Notes: generated by a model not told the origin, from the sequence alone. A stretch of 64,000 nucleotides of DNA from Christensenellaceae bacterium (GCA_020025205.1 JAHHSO010000003.1:1-64000); one strand, 5' to 3'; counted from the first letter of the stretch, positions 43,787-53,655 are shown. Numbers and translations are program-made.

Positions 43787-46249
43787 TTAGACACTCATCG
43801 CGCCCGCATACACCACCACATCATCAAGGAGTACACTTACAAGCATTTCTCCTCTTGCTGTGCGGCGCTCCACAGTCACTTCGTCTACGCCAAACTGCGT
43901 GACATGGCCGCTCTTTTGCTCCACCATCACGTTCTTAACGCCTGTCACATTGAGACAAACCGCCAGTTCCTGCCCGACTTCACCGGTTTTTGTGATAGGC
44001 AGCAGCTTCTGACCCTTTCTGCCGCGTCCCTGACGTTCAATGTCATCAGCCATCATGCGCTTGCCAAAGCCTCTGTCGCTCATGACCAGCAGCACATCGC
44101 CTGCCTGAGGCACTTCAAAGAACTTCACACAGTCTCCATCGGCCACATCAATGCCTCTCACGCCTGCTGTTGTCCTGCCCATTGTGGACACTGTGTCCAG
44201 CTTAAACCGCAAAGCCATGCCGCCTCGCGTAACAAGCAGCAAATCATCCTTATCATTGGGATCAACCTGCACCATGCCAATGAGTTCATCATCATCCTTC
44301 AGTTTTATGGCAACAAATCTCGAACGCCTGATGCCGTATTCCGCTGCCGCCGTTCGCTTAACCTGTCCATTCTTGGTGATGAAAAGTAAATCTCCCTTTT
44401 TTGCCATCTCTTCTGTCTTCACGCAGATCATGGCAACAGCCGTTTCGTGATCCGCAAGACCTGCAATCAGGCCCGTCAGGAGGCTGCCGCGATCCTTTAA
44501 GCGCATCGTTTCCGGGATCTTCTCCACGTCCAGCATAAAACAGTTGCCCAAATTGGTAAAGAAATACAGCGTTTCATCCGTCATGGTCGTGATGGTTTCC
44601 ACCACTTCCTCACGTGCGCCCGGCTGCGCCATATAGCGATCCATCATGCGCAGACTCATGCGCCGAAGCTGACCATCGCGCAGCCTGAGAATAGCTGTTT
44701 CTTCTGCAACAGGTTTGTTTTCCACCACGGGCAGACGATCAGCATCATCTTCGATCAGCTCTGTGCGGCGCTCATCGCCAAAGCGCTCCCGAATTTCCAG
44801 CATTTCCTTGCGAATGACGTCATCCAGTTTCTTTTCGCTCCTGAGAATGCCTTCAAGGCGAGCTATCGTTTTGAGAATTGCAGCATACTCCTTTCGAAGC
44901 GCGTCAATTTCCAATCCCGTCAAACGCTGAAGGCGCATATCCAGAATCGCCTGCGCCTGTGTATCCGTGAGGCCAAAGCGGTTTTGAAGCTGCTCTCTGG
45001 CTTCCTTCGGGTTCTTGCTTTTTCGAATGAGCGCAATCACCTCGTCCAGATGATCAACCGCCACCATGAGGCCTTCCAGAATGTGTTCCCGTGCCTTCGC
45101 CTGTGTCAGTTCATACTGCGTGCGGCGGGTAACAACGCGCTTTTGATGTGCAATATAATAAGAAAGCAGTGCTTTGACGCCCATCTGCATGGGTCTGCCG
45201 TCTGCGATGGCCACCATATTGACACCAAACGTCACCTGCATATCAGAATACTTATACAACACAGCCAGAATCGTCATCGGATCGACATCCCGCTTCAGCT
45301 CAATGACCGCCCGCAGACCCGTTCTGTCAGACTCATCGCGGATATCATAAATACCGCCGAGCTGTGTCTTCTTTTCTTCGCTGAGTTTAAGAATTTTTTC
45401 CAACATGGCCGCTTTGGACACCTGATAAGGGACTTCCGTAATCACGATCAATTTGCGTCCCAAATGACCGTCCTCAATGTGCACTTTTGCACGCAGTGTC
45501 AACTTGCCTCGGCCTGTCTGGTAAGCATTTGCAATTTCCTTATTGCGAATGAGCACACCGCCCGTCGGAAAATCTGGAGCGGGCATCACCTGCATGATTT
45601 CCTCCAGCGTTGCCTCCGGCTTATCCATGACGAGAACGGCTGCATCAATGGCTTCGCGCAGACTGTGCGGCGGAATATTGGTTGCAAGGCCAACAGCAAT
45701 TCCCGATGCACCATTCACCAACAGATTCGGAAACCTGGACGGCAGCATATCCGGCTCTTTGAGCGAATCATCAAAGTTAAAGCTGAAAGGCACGGTATCC
45801 TTATCAATATCCCGAAGCATCTCCAAAGCCAGAGGAGCCATTCGCGCCTCGGTGTATCGCATAGCCGCTGCGCTGTCGCCGTCGATCGAACCGAAATTGC
45901 CGTGTCCATCCACAAGCACGGCGCGCAGACTGTATGGCTGAGCCATACGAACCATCGCCTCATATACTGAAGCATCGCCATGCGGATGATATTTGCCCAA
46001 GCAGTCGCCGACAATACGTGCGCACTTTTTATGCGGTTTATCCGGGGTGACGCCAAGTTCGTTGAGCGTAAAAAGAATGCGGCGCTGAACCGGCTTCAAA
46101 CCATCTTCAACACGCGGCAGGGCACGCTCGAGAATGACATGCTCCGCATACGGAAGCATGGAAATGTGCATCACCTCGTCCATCGGACGTTGGACAATCT
46201 CGTGCTGCGGCAGATTTTCATTCGTGCCGCTGGATTTCTTGCGTGCCAT
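43787..46249 (-). CDS. Type IIA DNA topoisomerase subunit A (gyrase-like GyrA/ParC)
   Basis: An 820-residue DNA-cleaving subunit with catalytic Tyr132 in DGDSAAAMRYTEARM. The length, VLVDGHGNFGSIDGDSAAAMRYTE and the six-bladed C-terminal domain resemble GyrA. The GyrA box, expected near QRRGGKG, is degenerate here (QGRGRKG), so ParC cannot be excluded. In the quinolone-binding region the residues aligned with E. coli GyrA Ser83 and Asp87 are Ala93 and Glu97. Its ATG overlaps the stop of the B subunit, so the two are made together. A gyrBA pair near oriC may also exist elsewhere; hence no symbol is given. Confidence 0.93.
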   Translation of the reverse strand: MARKKSSGTNENLPQHEIVQRPMDEVMHISMLPYAEHVILERALPRVEDGLKPVQRRILFTLNELGVTPDKPHKKCARIVGDCLGKYHPHGDASVYEAMVRMAQPYSLRAVLVDGHGNFGSIDGDSAAAMRYTEARMAPLALEMLRDIDKDTVPFSFNFDDSLKEPDMLPSRFPNLLVNGASGIAVGLATNIPPHSLREAIDAAVLVMDKPEATLEEIMQVMPAPDFPTGGVLIRNKEIANAYQTGRGKLTLRAKVHIEDGHLGRKLIVITEVPYQVSKAAMLEKILKLSEEKKTQLGGIYDIRDESDRTGLRAVIELKRDVDPMTILAVLYKYSDMQVTFGVNMVAIADGRPMQMGVKALLSYYIAHQKRVVTRRTQYELTQAKAREHILEGLMVAVDHLDEVIALIRKSKNPKEAREQLQNRFGLTDTQAQAILDMRLQRLTGLEIDALRKEYAAILKTIARLEGILRSEKKLDDVIRKEMLEIRERFGDERRTELIEDDADRLPVVENKPVAEETAILRLRDGQLRRMSLRMMDRYMAQPGAREEVVETITTMTDETLYFFTNLGNCFMLDVEKIPETMRLKDRGSLLTGLIAGLADHETAVAMICVKTEEMAKKGDLLFITKNGQVKRTAAAEYGIRRSRFVAIKLKDDDELIGMVQVDPNDKDDLLLVTRGGMALRFKLDTVSTMGRTTAGVRGIDVADGDCVKFFEVPQAGDVLLVMSDRGFGKRMMADDIERQGRGRKGQKLLPITKTGEVGQELAVCLNVTGVKNVMVEQKSGHVTQFGVDEVTVERRTARGEMLVSVLLDDVVVYAGAMSV

Positions 46250-48216
46250 TACTTCGCCTTCCCTTCTCTTTCAAGGAACGTATCCACCTTATTGAAATCA
46301 GCAAAAGTCGTAATGTAGTCGCGTCGCGGCTCCACTTTATCGCCCATGAGCAGTGTCACCATATGTTCTGCCTCCGCGACATTATCCAGCGTAACCTGCA
46401 TCAGCTGGCGGTTCTCCGGATTCATCGTCGTTTCCCAGAGCTGGGCCGGATCCATCTCGCCCAGACCTTTGTAGCGTTGAACCGTGTATCCCCTGCCTGC
46501 TTTAGCCGTTATCGATGACAGTTCCTTGTCATCATAGGCATAGAAAATCTGATCGCCTTTTGCCACACGATACAGCGGCGGCATGCCGATATACACATGC
46601 CCCTCTGTAATCAGAGAACGCATATAGCGATAGAAAAACGTCAAAAGGATCGCCCGAATATGTGCGCCATCCTGATCAGCATCTGAAAGGATGATGACTT
46701 TATGATATTTGAGTGACTTGATATCAAAATCCTCACCAATTCCGGTTCCCAGAGCCGTGATGATTGAGCGGAATTCCTCATTGGCCAGCACCTGGTCAAT
46801 GCGCTTCTTTTCTACATTCAGCGGTTTTCCGCGAAGCGGAAGAATAGCCTGAAAACGCCTGTCTCTGCCCTGCTTGGCCGATCCGCCTGCCGAATCGCCT
46901 TCAACGATGAACATTTCGTTTTCCTCAGCCTTGCGTCCGGTGCAGCTGGAGAGTTTGCCCACAAGCGGCGCGGCCTCCAACTGATTCTTGGCCCGGGCGA
47001 CTTCCTTGGCCTTACGCGCGGCTTCGCGTACCTTGCAGGCACGCATCGCCTTATCGATTATTGCCTGAGCAATCTCCTGATTTTTAAGATTCTCCAAATA
47101 TTCCGTCATGCGGGCATACACAAAAGCTTCAACAGCCGGGCGCACTTCCGTATTGCCCAATTTTCCCTTTGTCTGCCCTTCAAACTGCGGATTCTTGACA
47201 AATGTCGCCAGAACAACCGTGATGCCTTCACGATAATCTTCGCCCATGAGGTTGTTGTCCTTTTCTTTGAGGGCACCTACTCGCCGGGCATAATCGTTGA
47301 GTGCGCGGGTAAAGCCCGCCTTAAAGCCCATCTCGTGCATGCCGCCTTCGGCAGTCGGGATATTATTTACATATGAAAAGATATTCTCCGCATAGTCATC
47401 TGTATGCTGAATCGCCATGCAGACGCGCACATCATCCTGAACGCCTTCCGACAAAATTACATTCGGATACAGCGGTGTCTTTTCTTTGTTGATATAAGCC
47501 ACATAATCAGACAGCCCCCCCTCATAGCAGAAGACCGTCTTCTTTTTTTCATCCTTCTTTTCACGCTCATCAATGAACGTGATTTCAAGGCCCTTATTGA
47601 GATATGCCAGCTCACGCAGATGGCGGCGCACCGTCTCCGCATTGAACCGTGTCTCTTCAAAAACCGTATGATCCGGAAGGAATGTGACGCGTGTTCCATG
47701 GCGGCGCGTTGCACTGATGCGTTCAAGCGGCGTTACCGCACGGCCGGACATGATCTTCTTTTCCTTCTCATCGTAATTGCTTTCAAAGCGCATTCTGTAG
47801 TGACCGCCGCCTGTGCAGCTTTCCACTTCCATCCATTTAGACAGCGCATTGACAACAGCCGCACCCACGCCATGCAGGCCGCCGGAATAGTCGTAGCTTT
47901 GATGATCAAACTTGCCGCCCGCATGAAGCTTCGTATAGATGACCTCAACGCCCGTTATCCCCAGTTCCGGGTGCATATCCACTGGCACACCGCGGCCGTC
48001 ATCTTCGACAGACGCACTGCCGTCCTTGTGCAGTTCAACGGAGATCCTTCTGGCGTAGCCATTGGCCACCTCGTCAATCGCATTGTCGACGATTTCCCAG
48101 AGCAGGTGGTGCAGGCCGCGGGAACCCGTTGAACCAATATACATGCCCGGACGCATCCGAACAGCATCCAGCCCTTCAAGCACCTTCAGCACGCTGGCAG
48201 AGTATGTTTTCGCCAT
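46249..48216 (-). CDS. Type IIA DNA topoisomerase subunit B (gyrase-like GyrB/ParE)
   Basis: A 655-residue ATPase subunit. GHKL ATP site: EIVDNAIDEVANGY, DDGRGVPVDMHPE, and the lid YSGGLHGVGAAVVNALS. TOPRIM: VEGDSAGGSAKQGRDRRFQAILPLRGKPLNVE and ILSDADQDGAHIRAILLTFF (each motif shown in part). These are closer to GyrB than to ParE. I start at ATG 48216, after AAGGAGG, dropping a 48-residue extension without homology. A near-perfect sigma-A promoter lies 34 bases upstream. It forms the A2B2 enzyme with the following gene. Confidence 0.94.
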   Translation of the reverse strand: MAKTYSASVLKVLEGLDAVRMRPGMYIGSTGSRGLHHLLWEIVDNAIDEVANGYARRISVELHKDGSASVEDDGRGVPVDMHPELGITGVEVIYTKLHAGGKFDHQSYDYSGGLHGVGAAVVNALSKWMEVESCTGGGHYRMRFESNYDEKEKKIMSGRAVTPLERISATRRHGTRVTFLPDHTVFEETRFNAETVRRHLRELAYLNKGLEITFIDEREKKDEKKKTVFCYEGGLSDYVAYINKEKTPLYPNVILSEGVQDDVRVCMAIQHTDDYAENIFSYVNNIPTAEGGMHEMGFKAGFTRALNDYARRVGALKEKDNNLMGEDYREGITVVLATFVKNPQFEGQTKGKLGNTEVRPAVEAFVYARMTEYLENLKNQEIAQAIIDKAMRACKVREAARKAKEVARAKNQLEAAPLVGKLSSCTGRKAEENEMFIVEGDSAGGSAKQGRDRRFQAILPLRGKPLNVEKKRIDQVLANEEFRSIITALGTGIGEDFDIKSLKYHKVIILSDADQDGAHIRAILLTFFYRYMRSLITEGHVYIGMPPLYRVAKGDQIFYAYDDKELSSITAKAGRGYTVQRYKGLGEMDPAQLWETTMNPENRQLMQVTLDNVAEAEHMVTLLMGDKVEPRRDYITTFADFNKVDTFLEREGKAK

Positions 48217-48249
48217 GAAATGACCCTCCTTATAATCGTACAAGATTGT

Positions 48250-48278
48250 ATTATAACGGAATTTGGGAGATTTTGCAA
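48250..48278 (-). promoter_or_regulatory. Sigma-A promoter of the topoisomerase operon
   Basis: TTGCAA (48278-48273) and TATAAT (48255-48250) on the minus strand with a 17-base spacer, 34 bases before the B-subunit ATG. Confidence 0.9.
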
Positions 48279-48443
48279 TGCTTATATATGAACTCTTCCC
48301 GGCAGATGCGCAGGTTGCCGCACAAACTTGACTGAACAGGAAAAAAACTTTTTGCTCCATTTTTCTTTCTTCCGCCCAGTGGATAGACAGGCTGTATTTT
48401 GCACATACTGGCTGAAAAGAACAATTCGCAAGGAGGTTTTCCC

Positions 48444-49082
48444 ATGTCCATCGGCATGATTATCCTGGTGGCGCTGGCGCTGCTCATCCTGTTCGGCGTC
48501 ATGGAACGCGTTTTGGACCGCATGGCACTTACTGACAAACAGGCCCTCATCCTTGTAGCAGCCGTGTTCATCGGCGGTCTTCTGCCGGACCTCGCGCTCG
48601 GCCCCGTCACGATCAATCCGGGCGGCGCGCTGATTCCCATCGGTGTGTGCATCTATCTGTTTTTTCACGCAGGAACAAACAAGGAGCGCGGTCGAGCGCT
48701 GCTTTCCGCCCTGCTCACAGCAGCTTCTGTGTATGCTATCGGCCGCTTTTTCCCCGCAGAACCAGAAACCATGCCTTTTGACCCGCTGATTCTCTACGGG
48801 TTGTGCGGCGGCCTGATTGCATGGATCCTGGGTCGTTCACGCAGAAGCGCTTTTATCGCCGGCATATTGGGTGTCACGCTGGCAGATGTCATGACAAGCA
48901 TCATGCTATGGACACGCGGTATTCAGCAGACGCTGCATCTAGGCAGTGCCGGCGCATTGGATGCCATGGTCATTTCCGGTCTGACTGCTGTGCTTTTATG
49001 CGAACTGTTCGGCGAAATCATGGAGCGCATTGCTTCCAAGTCTTCGTCAGATGCACCTCTCAAAGGAGGAAACCACGCATGA
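48444..49082 (+). CDS. DUF1614 family membrane protein
   Basis: A 212-residue integral membrane protein with about six hydrophobic segments. The N-terminus (GMIILVALALLILFGVMERV followed by LDRMALTDKQAL) is the DUF1614 pattern; function unknown. The ATG follows AAGGAGG by 7 bases. Its stop overlaps the spoIIP ATG (ATGA), which implies coupled translation and hints at a role in sporulation membrane remodelling, though this is inference. The preceding 48279-48443 bases show no convincing sigma-A promoter. Confidence 0.8.
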   Translation: MSIGMIILVALALLILFGVMERVLDRMALTDKQALILVAAVFIGGLLPDLALGPVTINPGGALIPIGVCIYLFFHAGTNKERGRALLSALLTAASVYAIGRFFPAEPETMPFDPLILYGLCGGLIAWILGRSRRSAFIAGILGVTLADVMTSIMLWTRGIQQTLHLGSAGALDAMVISGLTAVLLCELFGEIMERIASKSSSDAPLKGGNHA

Positions 49083-50203
49083 AAAAGCTGATTTTTCTTC
49101 TGCCTCTTCTTTTGCTGTCTTTCCCGGCAGATGCCTCTGCCGATTCGACCATTCGAACGGTAACAGATGCTTCAGGCGCACCGCTTTTCACGTTCTGTGG
49201 TGACCTCAACACGGGCGATGAGTATATCAGCGAAAATAACACGCTCTACCGTATTCAGTCTGTCCATGATACAAATGCCATTGCAGCATGCATTGGCCCG
49301 GAAGCCATGCCGGATGTTTCCTTTCTAGAATTGGGACAGACGCAGCCTGTCTTTGCTTCCACCGAGGTTTCCGCAAAAAACGCTAAAACCACCGATAAGA
49401 AAGACGATCAGCGCAAGCTGATTGCCATGTATGTTACGCACAGCGACGAAAGCTATATTCCAACGGACGGCACAGAAAGCAAAGACGGCCACGGCGGTAT
49501 TTACGACGTGGCGCGAAAATTCAGGGATAACCTGCAGGCGCAGGGTGTTGACGTCATTCTGGATGAATCCACGCATCTGCCCCATGATGCCGGCGCTTAT
49601 CGGCGCAGCCGCCAGACAGCAGAGCGCCTCTTGCAAAAACGGCCGGATGCCATCATCGACATCCACAGAGATGGTATTCCTGACGAAGGCGAATATGAGA
49701 AACAGCTGGACGGCAAACAGGCTTCCCGCATACGCCTGCTTGTAGGAAAAAGCAACCAAAACAGTGCTGTAAACCGTGAATTCGCCAAACAGCTTAAAGC
49801 TGTAGCAGACAAACAGTACCCCGGATTGATTAAAGATATTTTCATCGGCAAGGGCAATTACAATCAGGATCTTTCCCCTAACGCCATTCTTCTGGAATTC
49901 GGCACGCACACCATCACCAAAGATCGCGTGCTCGCTTCCACAGAACTCATGGCCGATGTTGTTTCCACCACACTATACGGCCCGCAAACCGGAAGTGCCA
50001 AAGCAGAAGCACCCAAACAGGAGCAAAAAAAGAATTCCAGCTCAATGACAGGCATTGTCATTCTGATCGTGGCCGCTGTAATCGGCATTCTCATCTTCGC
50101 TCTTGCGCAGACAGGCGGATCGGGCATGAAAAACAAGATTACCCGGGGCATCAGCGAGATGACCGGAGGCTTAATGGGTAAAAAGCCGCACAAAGACAAT
50201 TAA
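49079..50203 (+). CDS. spoIIP: Stage II sporulation protein P (peptidoglycan hydrolase)
   Basis: A 374-residue SpoIIP: an amidase and endopeptidase acting with SpoIID and SpoIIM to thin septal peptidoglycan and drive forespore engulfment. A signal peptide or anchor (about 1-20) is followed by the amidase_2/3-like catalytic domain (about 110-310) with metal-site motifs YVTHSDESYIP, IIDIHRDGIP and LLEFGTHTIT. A second transmembrane helix lies unusually near the C-terminus (about 325-345), followed by a basic tail ending KKPHKDN; most SpoIIP proteins have only the N-terminal anchor. ATG overlaps the DUF1614 stop and follows AAAGGAGG. Confidence 0.94.
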   Translation: MKKLIFLLPLLLLSFPADASADSTIRTVTDASGAPLFTFCGDLNTGDEYISENNTLYRIQSVHDTNAIAACIGPEAMPDVSFLELGQTQPVFASTEVSAKNAKTTDKKDDQRKLIAMYVTHSDESYIPTDGTESKDGHGGIYDVARKFRDNLQAQGVDVILDESTHLPHDAGAYRRSRQTAERLLQKRPDAIIDIHRDGIPDEGEYEKQLDGKQASRIRLLVGKSNQNSAVNREFAKQLKAVADKQYPGLIKDIFIGKGNYNQDLSPNAILLEFGTHTITKDRVLASTELMADVVSTTLYGPQTGSAKAEAPKQEQKKNSSSMTGIVILIVAAVIGILIFALAQTGGSGMKNKITRGISEMTGGLMGKKPHKDN

Positions 50204-50206
50204 ACA

Positions 50207-50234
50207 GGACGGGCCTTCAAGCCCGTCTTATTTC
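50207..50234 (+). terminator. Terminator of DUF1614-spoIIP
   Basis: GACGGGC (50208-50214) pairs with GCCCGTC (50221-50227) around CTTCAA, followed by TTATTT; it starts 5 bases after the spoIIP stop. Confidence 0.88.
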
Positions 50235-50339
50235 AATTTGGAGGACATTTTCGTATCAGTCAAAAAACGCCCGACATGCCTTTTGCCATGAAAAAACGGG
50301 CACAGTTCTCAAAGATCCTGCCCCCTTCCCCTATAATGC

Positions 50340-50368
50340 TTGACTTTACTGCAAAAATCGGTGATAAT
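50340..50368 (+). promoter_or_regulatory. Sigma-A promoter of DUF512-der-plsY
   Basis: TTGACT (50340-50345) and GATAAT (50363-50368) with a 17-base spacer, 33 bases before the ATG. Confidence 0.87.
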
Positions 50369-50400
50369 ATGTTGGGTTATTTTGGAGAAGAGGTGTCAAC

Positions 50401-51708
50401 ATGCCCCAGCGTATTGTTCACGTTTTCCCCGGTTCACTTGCTGCCCGCAGCGGCATTCACGACGGGGAGACGCTTGTTTCTATCAACCAGACACCAGTGC
50501 TTGATCTGGTGGATTATCAGTATTTAACCGCACGTCCTTCGCTTGAACTGCTCCTTGTTGACGACAAGGCAAATGAGCGCACCGTCCACATCCACAAACT
50601 GGTGGAAGAGCCGCTGGGTCTAACGCTCGAATCTTCTTTGATGAGTAATCCCAAGACCTGCGCCAACCACTGTATGTTCTGCTTCATTGAACAGATGCCC
50701 CCCGGAATGCGTCCCAGCCTGTACGTCAGGGATGACGACTGGCGGCTCTCTCTGATGGCTGGCAACTTCGTGACGCTCACCAACCTGCCGCCCAGGGAAA
50801 TGGACCGCATGATCGAGCGCAAGGCCAGCCCAATCTACGTTTCCGTACATACAACAAACGGCGAGCTTCGCAAAAAGATGCTCCATCACATCCATGCAGA
50901 TCGCATCATGGAGCATTTGAAACGCTTTGCCGACAACGGCATGAGTTTTCACTGCCAAGTTGTGCTCTGCCCGGAGATCAACGACGGCCCGGAACTGGAA
51001 AGAACCATGAACGATCTTTCCTCCCTCATTCCGCATGCGCTGACGATGGCACTTGTACCGGTTGGATTGACGCGTTACCGTGAGCACCTGGCGCCTCTGC
51101 GTCCGTATACCAAGGAAGAAGCTGAACAGGTGATTCAGCAGGCAGAAGCTTTTCAGCAGAAGATGCTCCACATGCACGGAACACGCTTTGTGTTTGCATC
51201 CGATGAATTTTATCAAATTGCGGGGCACCCGCTGCCCGATGTGGAAAGCTACGAGGATTTTCCGCAATTTGAAAACGGCGTTGGTTTGCTCTGCCGTCTG
51301 CGCGACGAATTTTTGACAGCCGCACGCCTTGATCCTGATGACAGCGAAGCCGTCCCTCGCCGCGTCATCATGGCAACCGGTGTATCTGTCGCGCCTTTCA
51401 TGTGCAGCTTGCTCAAAGAACACCCCATTCACGGCGTTGACGTTCGCGTCAAACCGATCATCAACTACTTTTTCGGTGAAACAGTCACCGTATCGGGCTT
51501 AATTACAGGTCAGGATCTGGTGAGCCAGCTTCGCGGCGAAGAAGCAGACGAAGTGCTCATCACTGCCAGCATGCTCCGGGAAGGTGAAAACATCTTCCTT
51601 GACGATATGACACTTGAACAGGCGCAGAAAGAATTAGGCATTCGCATCACTCCCGTTGAGGATGACGGTGCAGATCTGCTCTACGCCCTGCGCGGAACGG
51701 AGGAATAA
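50401..51708 (+). CDS. DUF512 PDZ/radical-SAM family protein
   Basis: A 435-residue protein: N-terminal PDZ-like domain (about 1-60, VFPGSLAARSGIHDGETLVSINQ) then a radical-SAM-like iron-sulfur site with C-x3-C-x2-C at Cys87, Cys91 and Cys94 (TCANHCMFCFIEQMP), and the DUF512 C-terminal region. The family is widespread in Firmicutes and Cyanobacteria, usually beside der, and its reaction is unknown. ATG follows GAGGTG; the der start lies 1 base after its stop, so coupled expression with a ribosome-assembly GTPase suggests a ribosome- or tRNA-related job (inference). Confidence 0.92.
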   Translation: MPQRIVHVFPGSLAARSGIHDGETLVSINQTPVLDLVDYQYLTARPSLELLLVDDKANERTVHIHKLVEEPLGLTLESSLMSNPKTCANHCMFCFIEQMPPGMRPSLYVRDDDWRLSLMAGNFVTLTNLPPREMDRMIERKASPIYVSVHTTNGELRKKMLHHIHADRIMEHLKRFADNGMSFHCQVVLCPEINDGPELERTMNDLSSLIPHALTMALVPVGLTRYREHLAPLRPYTKEEAEQVIQQAEAFQQKMLHMHGTRFVFASDEFYQIAGHPLPDVESYEDFPQFENGVGLLCRLRDEFLTAARLDPDDSEAVPRRVIMATGVSVAPFMCSLLKEHPIHGVDVRVKPIINYFFGETVTVSGLITGQDLVSQLRGEEADEVLITASMLREGENIFLDDMTLEQAQKELGIRITPVEDDGADLLYALRGTEE

Positions 51709-51709
51709 C

Positions 51710-53041
51710 ATGGCTAAACCCCTTATTGCTGTTGTCGGCCGCCCAAATGTCGGCAAGTCAACTTTCTTTAACAAAATTGCAGGCCGCCGCATCTCCATCG
51801 TTGAAGATACGCCCGGAGTCACTCGCGACCGCATCTACGCCGACTGCGAATGGCTGAATCACAAGTTTACCCTTGTCGATACCGGCGGCATTGAACCCCG
51901 CACCGATGACATACTGCTCAAACAGATGCGCCATCAGGCAGAAGTAGCTATTGAAACCTGCGACATCATTCTTTTCTTTACGGATGGACGCACCGGCATG
52001 ACCGCAGACGATCAGGACGTGGCAACCATGCTGCGCAAGAGCGGCAAACCTGTTCTGCTTGTTGTCAACAAAGTGGATCACATGGGCATGCAGGACGGAA
52101 TTTATGAATTCTATGCGCTGGGTCTGGGCGATCCATTCCCCATTTCCTCCACCAACATGCTCGGTCTGGGCGATCTGCTGGACGAAATGGTCAAACTTTT
52201 TCCAGATGACGCAGACAATGGCGAGGGCGATGATCACACGATTCAGATTGCCGTTGTCGGCCGTCCGAACGTCGGAAAATCCAGTCTTGTCAATCGCATT
52301 CTCGGTCAGGATCGTTCCATGGTCTCCAATATCGCGGGCACAACGCGTGATGCCATCGACACCGCCTTTGTCCGCGATGGTCAGCGCTATAACATCATCG
52401 ATACTGCTGGCATCCGCCGCAAGCGCGCCATTGAAGATGAGTCTATCGAGCGATATAGCATCGTCCGCGCATTGGCGGCCGTCCGCCGCTGTGATGTTGC
52501 CCTGATTGTCATTGACGCACAGGATGGGGTTACCGAACAGGATACCAAAGTCGCCGGTTATGTGCACGATGAAGGCAAGGCAGCCATTATCATCATCAAC
52601 AAATGGGATGCCATCGAAAAAGAAACCAACACCATGGAGGCTTTCCGCAAGCAGGTTCTGGAAGACCTCAAGTTCATGGACTATGCGCCGGTCGTGTTTA
52701 TTTCCGCGCTCACAGGCCAGCGTGTGCCAAAGGTCGTGGAAACTGTCAAGGCCGTTTATGAGCAGACATCCCGCCGCATCACCACGGGTCTCCTGAATGA
52801 CGTTCTGGCCGATATCACAGCATCTCTTCAGGCGCCATATATCAGCGGCCGCCGCCTCAAAATTTACTATGCAACACAGCAGAGCACCTGTCCGCCGACT
52901 TTTGTCCTGTTTGTCAACGATGAAACGCTCATGCACTTCGCCTATCAGCGTTACCTTGAAAACCAGTTCCGCAAGGCATTCGGCTTTGAAGGTACACCCA
53001 TCCGCTTTATTCTGCGTGAGAAAAAACAGAAGGGAGAATAA
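51710..53041 (+). CDS. der: Ribosome-assembly GTPase Der (EngA)
   Basis: A 443-residue essential GTPase with two tandem G domains and a C-terminal KH-like domain, required for 50S subunit maturation. G1 motifs: GRPNVGKSTFFNK near residue 10 and GRPNVGKSSLVNR near residue 183. Switch G3 boxes DTGG and DTAG, and specificity NKVD and NKWD, are all present. ATG follows GGAGGAATAAC. Three bases separate its stop from plsY, so the two are cotranscribed. An in-frame start at 51656 inside the preceding gene is rejected. Confidence 0.98.
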   Translation: MAKPLIAVVGRPNVGKSTFFNKIAGRRISIVEDTPGVTRDRIYADCEWLNHKFTLVDTGGIEPRTDDILLKQMRHQAEVAIETCDIILFFTDGRTGMTADDQDVATMLRKSGKPVLLVVNKVDHMGMQDGIYEFYALGLGDPFPISSTNMLGLGDLLDEMVKLFPDDADNGEGDDHTIQIAVVGRPNVGKSSLVNRILGQDRSMVSNIAGTTRDAIDTAFVRDGQRYNIIDTAGIRRKRAIEDESIERYSIVRALAAVRRCDVALIVIDAQDGVTEQDTKVAGYVHDEGKAAIIIINKWDAIEKETNTMEAFRKQVLEDLKFMDYAPVVFISALTGQRVPKVVETVKAVYEQTSRRITTGLLNDVLADITASLQAPYISGRRLKIYYATQQSTCPPTFVLFVNDETLMHFAYQRYLENQFRKAFGFEGTPIRFILREKKQKGE

Positions 53042-53044
53042 ACC

Positions 53045-53647
53045 ATGAAGCTGTTGCTTTCGCTGCTGATCGGCTATCTGCTGGGCAGTCTGTCCTTTGG
53101 CGTCATCCTATCCCGACTGGTCATGCACAAGGACATTCGCACACAGGGCAGCGGCAACGCCGGTTCCACCAACGTTCTGCGCGTGATGGGTAAAAAGATG
53201 GCGCTGCTCACATTCATCGGCGATCTGATGAAAGGTGTTGCCGCCGTGTTCATTGGCCGTGCTCTGACCGGCGGACAGACCGGTGAAATTCTCGGTGCAT
53301 TCGGCGCAATTCTCGGCCATAACTTTCCCCTGTACTTCGGCTTTAAAGGTGGAAAAGGTGTGGCCACCAGCTTTGGCTGTATGCTGATCGTCTTTCCGGG
53401 ACAAGCGCTTGCAGCTTTCGCCGTTTTTCTTGTCCTTGTTGCCACAACGCACTACGTTTCCGCCGGCTCCCTGGGGGCTGCGGTCACGCTTCCCATTTTT
53501 GTCATGCTGACTGAGCCATATGATCCCATTATCTGGTTCACAGCGCTGGCAGTCGGCCTTCTGGCGATCTGGCGTCACATGCCTAACATCATTCGGCTGA
53601 TGAATCACACAGAAAGAAAGCTTTCCTTTGGAAAAAAAGAAAAGTAA
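53045..53647 (+). CDS. plsY: Glycerol-3-phosphate acyltransferase PlsY
   Basis: A 200-residue membrane enzyme transferring an acyl group from acyl-phosphate to glycerol-3-phosphate, the first step of phospholipid synthesis. Conserved motifs: SFGVILSR, the GSGNAGSTNVLRVMGKK loop near 31-47 and GFKGGKGVATSFG near 98-110. At least five hydrophobic segments. The acyl-phosphate donor could come from PlsX or from the FakA/DegV system in this same window. Ends at a strong terminator. Confidence 0.97.
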   Translation: MKLLLSLLIGYLLGSLSFGVILSRLVMHKDIRTQGSGNAGSTNVLRVMGKKMALLTFIGDLMKGVAAVFIGRALTGGQTGEILGAFGAILGHNFPLYFGFKGGKGVATSFGCMLIVFPGQALAAFAVFLVLVATTHYVSAGSLGAAVTLPIFVMLTEPYDPIIWFTALAVGLLAIWRHMPNIIRLMNHTERKLSFGKKEK

Positions 53648-53655
53648 TGTTTAAG

